From Actinomycetota bacterium (GTDB taxonomy: Bacteria; Actinomycetota; Thermoleophilia; RBG-16-64-13), in contig PMIZ01000284.1 in the NCBI GenBank assembly GCA_003157225.1, positions 1 to 21,913 of the forward strand: 21,913 bases of DNA, in the 5' to 3' direction. A model generated the notes under the pieces. It was not told the DNA's origin, made no database searches, and was given only the letters and a program-made list of their open reading frames with translations. The translations under genes were made by a program, and so were the position numbers. Each line of letters begins with the position of its first letter. Positions within the stretch are counted from its first letter, which is position 1. Below are positions 1 through 6,261 of the stretch, one piece after another.

Positions 1-1
1 C

Positions 2-1051
2 CTGCAGAGCCTGTTCTACGAGCGAGGCTGGACCGACGGGCTCCCGGTGATCCTCCCCACCCAGGAGCGGGTGGAGTACATGCTCACCGGCACCGGCCGT
101 CCGCGCGACGAGCTGGTGGGGGAGATCTTCAACCATGACACCAAGGAGATGATCAGCTACACGGTGGGCGACATCGCTGTGGTGGCGGTCATGGCCGGGG
201 CGCGGCCCGAGCACCTGCCGGTGATCCTGGCCACGGCGGCGATCAAGCAGTCGGCACTCACGCCGTCGACGACCCCGTTCGGCAGCATGCTCCTGGTCAA
301 CGGGCCCATCCGCCAACAGATCTCCATGAACTGCGGGGTAGCGGCCTTCAGTCCGGCCAACATGGCCAACGCGGTCATCGGCCGGGCCTGGACACTGATG
401 TCCATCTGCTGGGGCTATGCGCGGCCCAAGGTGACGCTGTGGAGCTCCCAGGGCAACAACTTCCTCTACAACAACATGTGTGTCGGGGAGAACGAGGAGC
501 GGAGCGTCTGGACCCCGTTCCACGTCATGAAAGGCTTCCAGCCCGACGAGAGCGTGGTGAGCGTCTTCAAGGGCTGGTACGTCATGAACAGCCTGCACGC
601 GGCCGCCAGCCGGACCGTGGGGGAGGAGATAACCCTCCAGCTGAGCGTGATCCCTGCCCTCTTCTCCAACGCCACGATCCTGATGGACCCGCTGGTGGCG
701 AGGCAGCTCAAGGAGATCGACGGCTTTGAGACCAACGCGGACTTCAGCCGCTGGATCTCCGAGAATGCTCTCATCCCGAACGGGAGATACTGGGGCACCG
801 ATACGATTGACATGCTGGTGGCTCCTGCCGCGAGCGCCGGGACCGAGCCGTACGCCTCGTGGAAGAAGCTGCCGGACGACCAGCTCATCCCGCACTACCA
901 CATCCCGGACAACATCAACATCGTGGTGGTCGGGGGCGAGACGAGCCCCGTCTGGAAGACCAGCGACTATGGGTGCTGGGGTAGCTCGTCGGTGGACTAC
1001 TGGCGGCCGACTGGGGCGGCCAAGGCCAGGGCCGCGCGCGCCGGGCACTAG
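2..1051 (+). CDS. TDGLPVIPPT-family protein of unknown function (5' truncated)
   Basis: The frame is open from base 2, so the gene begins upstream of the window; the GTG at 47 is internal, because the family hallmark (WTDGLPVILPT, bases 29-61) lies partly before it. I recognise an uncharacterised family of about 350-400 residues with an N-terminal TDGLPVIPPT-like motif, a central VMAGxRPEHLPV block and an LLVNGPIR block; members are often found near UGSC (seleno)proteins. No biochemical role is established to my knowledge. No signal peptide can be judged because the start is missing. The C-terminal part (from about base 650) looks divergent from the family as I recall it. The end motif CWGSSSVDYWRP appears again, degraded, just past the stop codon. 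Family membership is fairly secure; function is unknown. Confidence 0.7.
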   Translation: MQSLFYERGWTDGLPVILPTQERVEYMLTGTGRPRDELVGEIFNHDTKEMISYTVGDIAVVAVMAGARPEHLPVILATAAIKQSALTPSTTPFGSMLLVNGPIRQQISMNCGVAAFSPANMANAVIGRAWTLMSICWGYARPKVTLWSSQGNNFLYNNMCVGENEERSVWTPFHVMKGFQPDESVVSVFKGWYVMNSLHAAASRTVGEEITLQLSVIPALFSNATILMDPLVARQLKEIDGFETNADFSRWISENALIPNGRYWGTDTIDMLVAPAASAGTEPYASWKKLPDDQLIPHYHIPDNINIVVVGGETSPVWKTSDYGCWGSSSVDYWRPTGAAKARAARAGH

Positions 1052-1105
1052 CAACTAGTTTCAGCAGCCTGCTGGGCCTCGGCGCTGGTGGACTACTGAC
1101 GGCCG
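991..1105 (+). repeat. Short direct duplication across the stop of the first gene
   Basis: Bases 991-1009 and 1087-1105 are the same 19-base segment with one mismatch. The copies lie 96 bases apart, so they are in the same reading frame. The upstream copy encodes VDYWRP at the protein end; in the downstream copy the Trp codon TGG is TGA (VDY-stop-RP). Similarity extends upstream as CWGSSSVDY against CWASALVDY. It looks like a decayed partial duplication of the gene's 3' end. Confidence 0.5.
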
Positions 1106-1154
1106 GCGGCCGGCGGCTTAGGCGGGCGCCGCTTCCTGATCCGGAGGTCTCGGA

Positions 1155-1231
1155 CGACGAGTAGCGGGAGCGCGAGGAAGTGCCGGCGTACCGCCACGAT
1201 CGGGCGTGAGCGTAGAGACCGCTACTCGTCG
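1155..1231. repeat. 13-bp perfect inverted repeat at the hicA 3' end
   Basis: Arms at 1155-1167 and 1219-1231 (CGACGAGTAGCGG and its complement) are perfect over 13 bp with a 51-base spacer. The right arm contains the last codons and stop of hicA. The left arm is therefore an inverted copy of the hicA tail. It could form a stem after hicA translation stops, but the long spacer and absence of a T-run argue against a classic intrinsic terminator; a recombination scar is equally possible. Confidence 0.45.
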
Positions 1232-1443
1232 AAGTCGGCTGCCGACAGCCCGGCGTCCTCCATGATGGCAGCCAGGATCTTCGGGTGCAGAGTCTTGCCC
1301 GAATGGCAGGGAAGTGTGACGCGGCGGCCTTGTCCATCGCGAAGAATCACGTGGCTACCTCGCCGGCGTACCACTTCGAACCCTCGCTTCTCCAGTTCGC
1401 GCTGCACTTCCCTCGCGGTCAGGCGGGGAAGCTGAGGGCTCAT
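1222..1443 (-). CDS. hicA: HicA-family mRNA interferase toxin
   Basis: This 73-residue protein has the compact dsRBD-like HicA (YcfA) layout. It starts with an N-terminal helix around REVQRELEKRGFEVV, followed by the RRGSHVIL strand with the catalytic His31. A second basic strand and LPCHSGKTLHPKIL follow, then a C-terminal helix (ILAAIMEDAGLS). HicA toxins cleave mRNA and are held inactive by HicB. The ATG overlaps the hicB stop by four bases (ATGA), so the pair should be translationally coupled in the order antitoxin then toxin. Length is typical for an active toxin and no key residue is missing. The assignment is strong; activity is inferred from the family. Confidence 0.9.
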   Translation of the reverse strand: MSPQLPRLTAREVQRELEKRGFEVVRRRGSHVILRDGQGRRVTLPCHSGKTLHPKILAAIMEDAGLSAADFDE

Positions 1444-1661
1444 CCCGGGACTTCGACCGTGATCAGGCTGATGGTCTCAACCTGCGGGACCTCTTCGCCG
1501 CATGTCAAGCGGTCCTCCACATGCAGACTGACCGCCTCGCGCAGGTTGTTGAGGGCTTCCTCGTATGTGCAACCCTGCGTATAGCAGCCCTGCAACTCGG
1601 GGCAGCGAGCCCAGTAGCCGTCAGTATCGCGGCCAACGATCGCGGAGAAGTGGTACTGCAC
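1440..1661 (-). CDS. hicB: HicB-family antitoxin
   Basis: This is the short HicB form (73 residues), with the degenerate RNase-H-like fold only and no obvious C-terminal DNA-binding domain. Recognisable blocks are QYHFSAIVGRDTDGYWARCPEL, GCYTQG and TYEEALNNLREAV. I place the start at the GTG at 1661: a GGAGG lies 5 bases before it, and the protein then begins exactly where the family does (VQYHFSAIV). The frame extends to an ATG at 1700, but that would add 13 non-conserved residues and start inside a likely operator/promoter. HicB binds and inhibits HicA. Four-base overlap with hicA downstream. Confidence 0.88.
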   Translation of the reverse strand: MQYHFSAIVGRDTDGYWARCPELQGCYTQGCTYEEALNNLREAVSLHVEDRLTCGEEVPQVETISLITVEVPG

Positions 1662-1683
1662 CTGGGCCTCCAGGCATCCGCCG

Positions 1684-1722
1684 GTATGAGTATCAAGCAT
1701 ACACCTACCCCTCTTCTGTCAA
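1684..1722 (-). promoter_or_regulatory. Candidate hicBA promoter/operator
   Basis: Upstream of the preferred hicB start there is an inverted repeat GTATG-9-CATAC (1684-1688 and 1698-1702). Read on the minus strand, a perfect TTGACA box lies at 1722-1717. A TATGCT is 15 bases downstream of it, which is short spacing for a -10. TA operons are commonly autoregulated through such repeats. The placement fits, but the promoter spacing is poor and the short HicB lacks a clear DNA-binding domain. Confidence 0.3.
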
Positions 1723-1931
1723 TGCGATTTGCGCGCTGATCCGCCCCAGTTGTTTGACCTCGACTGTAGCCGCAGGGCTGATATTGCGGCGCGAGACTTT
1801 GGTTTGAATGTGGCCCTCGCGACGCATCCACTGATGGCTCTTTTCAATGAGATCGATGAGGTCTGCGCGCGGCTGCGTCCGCGAGGCAACGAACCGGCAT
1901 TACGCTCGCAGTCTCTCTTCAGCGGCCTGGC

Positions 1932-2876
1932 CTAGGCGCCCTCGAGTTCCTCGCGGCGAGGCAGGTCGGCGCCCTGTCGCGAACAGGTCATGCCCGCGGC
2001 GCGGGTCGCGAAGCCCAACACGTCGCACAGCGCGGTCAGCCGTAGCGAGCGCAGTCGCTCCGACGTCAGCAGTCCGCGCTCGGCGAGCGCTGCCAGCAGC
2101 GCCGCCTGGAAGCTGTCGCCCGCGCCGACGGTGTCGACCACGGTCACCGGCGCCGGCCGCACGTCCACATGGTGAGCGGCCGTCCAGGCCGACGCGCCTT
2201 GAGCCCCGCGCGTGACGACCACCAACGCCACTCCGGCGCGCAGCCATTCGGTCGCCAACGCCGAAGCGTCAGCATCGGGGAACAGCAGATCGAGGTCCTC
2301 ATCGCTGATCTTCAGCAGGTGCGTGTGCGGCAGCATCCAGGCGAGCGCGGCGCGCCAGCGCTCGAGCGAGGGCTCCACCTGCAGGCGCACGTTCGGGTCG
2401 TAGGCGATCACGCTGCGTGGGTGCTCGCGCGTCGCCAAAGCGCGGAGCGTGCCGGTCACCGGCTCCATCACCATCGAGTACGAGCCGAAGTGGAAGGCCT
2501 CCGCCGGCTGCAGCCGCTCCAACGCCGACACGGGCAGCATGCGGTCCGCCGCGCCTTCGCCATAGAACGCGTACGACGGCACACCACGCGCGTCCAGGCC
2601 CACGAGGCTCAGGGTGGTGGGCGCATCGAGCCGCGTGATCGCATCGACTCCGACACCGTCGTCGCGCAAGGCCTTCAGCAGCCTTTCGCCAAGCAGGTCT
2701 TTCGACACCGCGCCAAAGAAGGTCACCGGCCGGCTCAGGCGCGCAAGGCCGATGGCCACGTTGAACGGCGAGCCGCCGACGCGAGCGTCCAGCGCCATCC
2801 CGCCCGGGGTGTCGGAGCCGGGGAACAGGTCCATCAGCGCCTCGCCGCTGACTACGATTCGGGGCACGGCTGTCAT
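1932..2876 (-). CDS. PfkB-family carbohydrate kinase (fructokinase-like)
   Basis: At 314 residues this is a complete ribokinase/PfkB fold. It shows GEALMD near the N-terminus (11-16), the first PfkB signature GGSPFNVAIGLARL (34-47) and YDPNVR (159-164). The substrate-side KISDEDL is at 189-195, and the second signature DTVGAGDSF at 248-256 has catalytic base Asp254. It should phosphorylate a sugar with ATP in the cytoplasm; the pattern is closest to bacterial fructokinases, but substrate cannot be fixed from sequence. It begins 36 bases after the PIN toxin gene and has only a weak purine-rich RBS (GAAGAAGAG). No sugar transporter or glycoside hydrolase is nearby. Its position between two toxin-antitoxin pairs suggests it arrived with an accessory block. 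Confidence 0.85.
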   Translation of the reverse strand: MTAVPRIVVSGEALMDLFPGSDTPGGMALDARVGGSPFNVAIGLARLSRPVTFFGAVSKDLLGERLLKALRDDGVGVDAITRLDAPTTLSLVGLDARGVPSYAFYGEGAADRMLPVSALERLQPAEAFHFGSYSMVMEPVTGTLRALATREHPRSVIAYDPNVRLQVEPSLERWRAALAWMLPHTHLLKISDEDLDLLFPDADASALATEWLRAGVALVVVTRGAQGASAWTAAHHVDVRPAPVTVVDTVGAGDSFQAALLAALAERGLLTSERLRSLRLTALCDVLGFATRAAGMTCSRQGADLPRREELEGA

Positions 2877-2912
2877 AGTGTCTCTTCTTCCAAGATCGCG
2901 GCTCGGTATGGC

Positions 2913-3377
2913 CTACGATACCAGCGGTAGGAACTCCGCCGGCGCCAGCGCTTGGACGAGTCCTCCTGAGAAGTGAGCGAGGTTGCGCGTGACTATGTAC
3001 TCGGCCCCCGCCCTAGCCGCGGCGGTTGCCTGGACCTCATCCTCGAAGTCCTCGCCCGATCCTCCGAGAGCGCGCCGGATGACCTCTCCATCTACCGTCG
3101 CCACGTCGACTATCTGCAGTAGGTCCTGCAGGTGCGCGTGAGCAATCCGGGCGCTCACGCGCTTCGCGAGCAGGTAGAAAAGAGTAGTGACCGTGTGCGC
3201 CGCGATGAGCCCGCGGCAGAGGCCGGCCTCACAGGCGGCGAGGACAGCCGCCGAGTCAGAATAGAAGGGCTCGCGCCTGCCAAGCACGTCCAACACCACG
3301 TCCACGTCGAGCAGCACCAGAGGAACGGGGCGGAGGGGGCCACCCGCAGTCTCCGGCGGCTCGGCAGGCTTAGCCAT
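2913..3377 (-). CDS. PIN-domain ribonuclease toxin (VapC-like)
   Basis: This 154-residue protein carries a PIN domain. The first acidic strand is LLDVDVVLDVL (Asp24, Asp26), followed by the REPFYSDSAAVL helix typical of this subfamily. TVTTLFYLLAKR (62-73), the acidic cluster EDFEDEVQ (109-116) and the TRN motif (130-132) complete the fold. PIN toxins are Mg-dependent RNases that cleave tRNA, rRNA or mRNA. The ATG overlaps the end of the antitoxin gene by 8 bases. The first 18 or so residues are a Pro-rich extension not normal for the fold, so an internal start cannot be excluded. All expected acidic residues appear present, so the toxin is probably intact. Confidence 0.85.
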   Translation of the reverse strand: MAKPAEPPETAGGPLRPVPLVLLDVDVVLDVLGRREPFYSDSAAVLAACEAGLCRGLIAAHTVTTLFYLLAKRVSARIAHAHLQDLLQIVDVATVDGEVIRRALGGSGEDFEDEVQATAAARAGAEYIVTRNLAHFSGGLVQALAPAEFLPLVS

Positions 3378-3615
3378 GCTTCTGGTCGAGATGCCCGAGG
3401 AACTCGGCGCGGGAGACCTCCGGCGGTAGGAGGCCGGACAGCCCTCTCGTGATCGGAGCCGATGCCAGCGGATCGCCGTCTTGAGAGAGCCGCTGCAGGT
3501 ACGCGGTGACGAGGCGAGTCAGGCTGGTGTTGTGGTCACGGGCGTACCGTTTCGCGCCGTCGAGGACATCCTGAGAAATGCGTATGGTCAGCTTCTGCTC
3601 CTTCATGCCGTACAT
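3370..3615 (-). CDS. Small antitoxin partner of the PIN toxin
   Basis: From the ATG at 3615 the product is 81 residues: a short strand (KLTIRISQDVLDGAKRYA, residues 8-25) and a helix (TSLTRLVTAYLQRL, 30-43) that resemble a ribbon-helix-helix DNA-binding unit of the DUF6364 antitoxin type. A C-terminal tail (LLPPEVSRAEFLGHL) probably wraps the toxin. A longer frame extends to 3780, but its extra 55 residues are low-quality sequence. The chosen start sits directly against an inverted repeat suited to autoregulation. ATG at 3606 is an alternative. It overlaps the PIN gene by 8 bases, the usual antitoxin-first order. Confidence 0.75.
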   Translation of the reverse strand: MYGMKEQKLTIRISQDVLDGAKRYARDHNTSLTRLVTAYLQRLSQDGDPLASAPITRGLSGLLPPEVSRAEFLGHLDQKHG

Positions 3616-3635
3616 TGTACTCGCTTCTTGTACGG
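3608..3635 (-). promoter_or_regulatory. Candidate operator of the PIN toxin-antitoxin operon
   Basis: CCGTACA (3608-3614) and TGTACGG (3629-3635) form a perfect 7-bp inverted repeat with a 14-base spacer around the antitoxin start codon. A nested near-palindrome GTACATTGTAC (3610-3620) lies inside it. Ribbon-helix-helix antitoxins typically bind such short repeats to repress their own operon. Binding here is inferred. Confidence 0.45.
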
Positions 3636-3808
3636 CGCACTGTCGTGTTTTCGTCCAATGGGGCTTCTGTGAAGGAATTCTCGGCGCGTCTTCGCTGTCT
3701 GACCATCGGCCGGAAGTAGTAGCTTGAAGGCGCGAGTGTCGGTGATCGTCGCCTCGCGGCCGGATGGGAACAAGTCCCACTCCGAGCCGAAGAGTCCCCC
3801 CGCCTGAC

Positions 3809-4366
3809 TCAGTTCGCCGGCTTGACCGCCGCCGGCCCGTACGTGCCCGAGCCCAGGAACCAGGTGTCGTCGACCTTCATCACATAGCCGAGCTTCGGCT
3901 CCTGTTGGTTGTTGTTCGCCGGGTTGGGCCAGGTGTAGTAGAGCCAGCCGCTGCCCTTCTGGGCGAGGGACACGAGTTCGCGGATCACCTGCACGCCGTT
4001 CGGATCCTTCATGTCGATGAGGTTCTGTCCCACCAGTGTCGCGTTCCCGCCGTGGGCGATCACGGTGCCGTCGAAGCTGTAGGCGTAGATGTAGAGTTGC
4101 CCCTGGTGGAACTCGCCGCCGGCTCCAGTGAAGGTCTTGAGCGCGGCCTGCTTGCCGTTCGCCTTGGCATAGGCGACCGCTTTCTCAACGAACGCCTGCA
4201 CGTCGGCCTTGGTGGGGGCGAGGGTGGTGGAGGTGGCGGCTTGGGTCGTGGGGGTGTGCTCGTTCTCAGATGACATGCACCCGGTCGCGAGCGCGGGCAA
4301 GGCCAGCAACACCGCTACTGCGACGATGGTCGTCAGCATCCACTTGGGCCTACGCGAGCTCCTCAT
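3809..4366 (-). CDS. Lipoprotein with a single Cache-type sensor domain
   Basis: This 185-residue protein begins with basic residues, a hydrophobic signal segment (about 11-28) and a lipobox-like LATGC (Cys30), so it is predicted to be anchored to the outer face of the membrane. A Thr-rich linker follows (about 38-52). The rest is a compact sCache_2-like domain: a long helix (TKADVQAFVEKAVAYAKANG), then YIYAYSFDGTVIAHGGN, VGQNLIDMKDPNG and a final YVMKVDDTWFLGSGTYG strand. Such domains bind small ligands, but here there is no attached kinase or methyl-accepting region, so it may work as a binding protein for a separate partner. RBS AGGAGG lies 5 bases before ATG. It is divergent from the DUF456 gene across a long gap. 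Confidence 0.8.
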   Translation of the reverse strand: MRSSRRPKWMLTTIVAVAVLLALPALATGCMSSENEHTPTTQAATSTTLAPTKADVQAFVEKAVAYAKANGKQAALKTFTGAGGEFHQGQLYIYAYSFDGTVIAHGGNATLVGQNLIDMKDPNGVQVIRELVSLAQKGSGWLYYTWPNPANNNQQEPKLGYVMKVDDTWFLGSGTYGPAAVKPAN

Positions 4367-4986
4367 GAGATCCTCCTGCGGCTGTGCCGAAATGAGCGGG
4401 GCGTCAAGGTATGTATCGGGTAGGGGGTGCGGGGGGCTTTAGTGGGGGGCAGAGCCGGTCAGATTACCTCGAAACGCATCGAGCGCAACTGGCCTCGGTC
4501 GATCCGATTGACGACTCCCAAGATCTCGACGCCGACGACCTGGTCTCTCGCGTCGCAGTCGAGGGTGACCCCGGGCCTGACGGTCTCGGATTCCACTATG
4601 GGGGTGTCGTCGTCCTGTCAAAAAATGATCTCTCTCGGCTCTATGAGCCGATCCACTTCCTGGACTTCGAGACCTTCATGTCCGCGCTTCCCCTTCATAT
4701 GGGTGCGTTAATAACGGCAAATCGTGCTGGAGGTCAGTCTCGATGCTGTCCGCGGGCTGCGCTATCCGACTTTGGTCGCACCTCCGCTCCGGGTGCGGCT
4801 CAATGCCCGATCCTCCGGACCGGCCTCCGGGTCCTGAGCCCGGGTGGCTCTTCTCCGGTCCCAGACTCGTCCCCGGTGCCTCGATGCTTCCGGTCGAAAA
4901 CCGCCCAGATCTTGCCCCCTGTGGTTCTCCCGGCAAGGACCACGTTCTACGCCACCTCATTGCCGCCACGCCCCAGTAGTGCTCAA
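4367..4986. other. 620-base gap between divergent genes, mostly decayed sequence
   Basis: No complete gene is supported here. A frame running from 4411 into the DUF456 gene is open throughout but is mostly low-complexity Pro/Ser/Arg sequence and is not a credible N-terminus. The only recognisable coding trace is the DUF2779-like segment at 4630-4704. The promoters of the flanking divergent genes must also lie here, but I see no convincing -35/-10 pair. Confidence 0.55.
4630..4704 (+). pseudogene. Remnant of a DUF2779-family gene
   Basis: The translation here contains LYEPIHFLDFETFMSALPLH. It matches the hallmark of DUF2779 proteins, in which P-I/V-Y-F-L/I-D-F-E-T-F is followed by Pro-Ala-Ile-Pro; this is a nuclease-like acidic motif. 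Neither the expected upstream region nor the downstream RPYQQIPFQ-type continuation is visible in any frame, so only about 25 codons survive. I recognise the motif from memory and no alignment was made. Confidence 0.45.
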
Positions 4987-5496
4987 ATGAGCACCATGAC
5001 CGCCGACATCATAGCCACCGTCGTAGCGGGCATCTTCCTGGTCGTCGCCGTGGTCGGGACGGTCACCCCGGTGCTGCCCGGCAGCCCGGTGGCCCTCGTC
5101 ACGTTGATCGCGTGGGGGGGGGTGCTCGGCTCGGCCGCGTCGTGGACGGCCGCGGGCATCGGGGCCGTGCTGTCCCTCGTGGGCTTCTCGGCCAGTGCTC
5201 TGCTGACGGCCCGGAGGCTGAAGAAGCAGCACATCCCCCGGGGCTCGACACTCGTGGCGGTGCTGGCCGGCATCGTCGGAATGTTCGTGATCCCCGTGGT
5301 CGGCCTCTTCGTCGGCTTCGCCGGCGGCCTGTTCGTGAGCGAGTACGCGCGGCGGGGAGACTTCCAATCGGCTCTGAGATCCAGTGGCGAGGCGCTCAAG
5401 GCGATGGGCCTGGGCATGTTGGTGGAGTTCACGATGGTGGCTCTGGCGTCATCGGTGTGGGCGATTGGTGTGATCGTCCACTTCGCGGCGGGGTGA
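4987..5496 (+). CDS. DUF456-family membrane protein
   Basis: The 169-residue product is almost entirely hydrophobic: about four to five membrane segments, with the DUF456 hallmark [14 protein letters not shown] near residues 25-40. Further blocks are the basic loop [12 protein letters not shown], the glycine-rich span [23 protein letters not shown], and [24 protein letters not shown]. Function of the family is unknown. The ATG at 4987 is chosen because homology begins there; the frame is open far upstream but that part is not conserved. There is no clear ribosome binding site. A run of nine G residues (5114-5122) lies inside the coding sequence. A repeat begins three bases after the stop codon. 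Confidence 0.8.
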   Translation: MSTMTADIIATVVAGIFLVVAVVGTVTPVLPGSPVALVTLIAWGGVLGSAASWTAAGIGAVLSLVGFSASALLTARRLKKQHIPRGSTLVAVLAGIVGMFVIPVVGLFVGFAGGLFVSEYARRGDFQSALRSSGEALKAMGLGMLVEFTMVALASSVWAIGVIVHFAAG

Positions 5497-5498
5497 AC

Positions 5499-5537
5499 GA
5501 GCGGCGCGACCACGCCGCCAGGCATCGGCCTCAGCCG
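5499..5537 (+). repeat. 39-base direct repeat, left copy
   Basis: This copy matches 6152-6190 at 33 of 39 positions with no gaps. It contains a hairpin GCGGCG-CGACCA-CGCCGC (5501-5518). It starts just after the DUF456 stop codon, and with the right copy it brackets the ORF6N gene. Confidence 0.65.
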
Positions 5538-5560
5538 TAGCTCGAGCAGTCACCGGTTCC

Positions 5561-6118
5561 GTGGCTGACTGCGCCAACTTCCATCCAAAGACTGATGCCC
5601 CTCCGAGCGCCCGTCCAATATCGTTCGTTGGCATAGGCGATCTCGCCGCACTGTTTGAGGTGGAGGTAAGAGCGCTGAACCAGGCTATCGCGCGCAACGC
5701 GGAGCGCTTCCCGGCCGACTTCATGTTCCAGTTGAACGGCGAGGAGGTCGCTCTCTTGAAATCACAGTCTGTGATATCAAACAATGGTGAAGACGACCCG
5801 CACCCGGGCCGCGGCGGGCGGCGCCACCCGCCCTACGCGTTCACCGAGCAAGGCGTTGCCATGCTCTCCAGCGTGCTGAGGAGTCCCCGGGCTATCTTGG
5901 TCAACGTCGAGATCATGCGTGCGTTCGTGCATCTGCGGCGAATGCTGGCCTCGAACGCAGACTGGAAGCTTGCCGCCCTGGAGAAGAAGTATGACACGCA
6001 GTTCAAGGTGGTCTTTGACGCCATCCGCGCCTTGATGACTCCGCCGGATCCAAAGAAGAGGCGATCGGTCGGGTTCGGTCCTCCGGGGCAGAGCTCGGCC
6101 GGGGAAGGCGTACGTTGA
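5561..6118 (+). CDS. ORF6N-domain protein (phage/mobile DNA-binding type)
   Basis: This 185-residue protein carries the ORF6N domain. The segment [22 protein letters not shown] (25-46) is followed by [11 protein letters not shown] (48-58), [24 protein letters not shown] (83-106) and [16 protein letters not shown] (114-129). A coiled region and the usual basic tail PKKRRSVGF (164-172) follow. ORF6N proteins are common on phages and mobile islands and are thought to bind DNA or act as antirepressor-like regulators. The N-terminus is unlike the usual IRGQRVMLDxDLAELYGV, so the first strand is divergent or replaced. GTG start at 5561 has no clear RBS. Direct repeats on both sides suggest it moved as a cassette. 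Confidence 0.8.
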   Translation: MADCANFHPKTDAPPSARPISFVGIGDLAALFEVEVRALNQAIARNAERFPADFMFQLNGEEVALLKSQSVISNNGEDDPHPGRGGRRHPPYAFTEQGVAMLSSVLRSPRAILVNVEIMRAFVHLRRMLASNADWKLAALEKKYDTQFKVVFDAIRALMTPPDPKKRRSVGFGPPGQSSAGEGVR

Positions 6119-6151
6119 GCGAGATCACACGCCCTTCTGCCGACCCTCTGC

Positions 6152-6190
6152 GAGCGGCGCACCCGCGCCGCCAGGCCTCATCCTCAGCCG
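6152..6190 (+). repeat. 39-base direct repeat, right copy
   Basis: Partner of 5499-5537 (33/39 identical). Here the internal hairpin is GCGGCGC-ACCC-GCGCCGC (6153-6170), a perfect 7-bp stem. The two copies differ mainly in the loop, as expected if the stem is maintained. It lies 33 bases after the ORF6N stop. Confidence 0.65.
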
Positions 6191-6261
6191 GGCGCGGTGA
6201 CTCAACGGACTCCTGAACAAGGGTCTCCCTGCCGATGGAGAGGTCAGATGGAGGTCGGCTC

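Noticed and set aside
1729..1935. 68-codon plus-strand frame between hicB and the kinase
   Set aside because: No ribosome binding site and no recognisable motif; judged chance in a 270-base gap.
2169..2930. Plus-strand open frame (253 codons) opposite the PfkB kinase
   Set aside because: His/Arg/Gln-rich shadow; both PfkB signatures are on the minus strand.
4411..4986. N-terminal extension of the DUF456 protein (192 codons)
   Set aside because: The extension is compositionally random and DUF456 homology starts at the ATG at 4987; the frame is open by chance and overlaps the DUF2779 trace.
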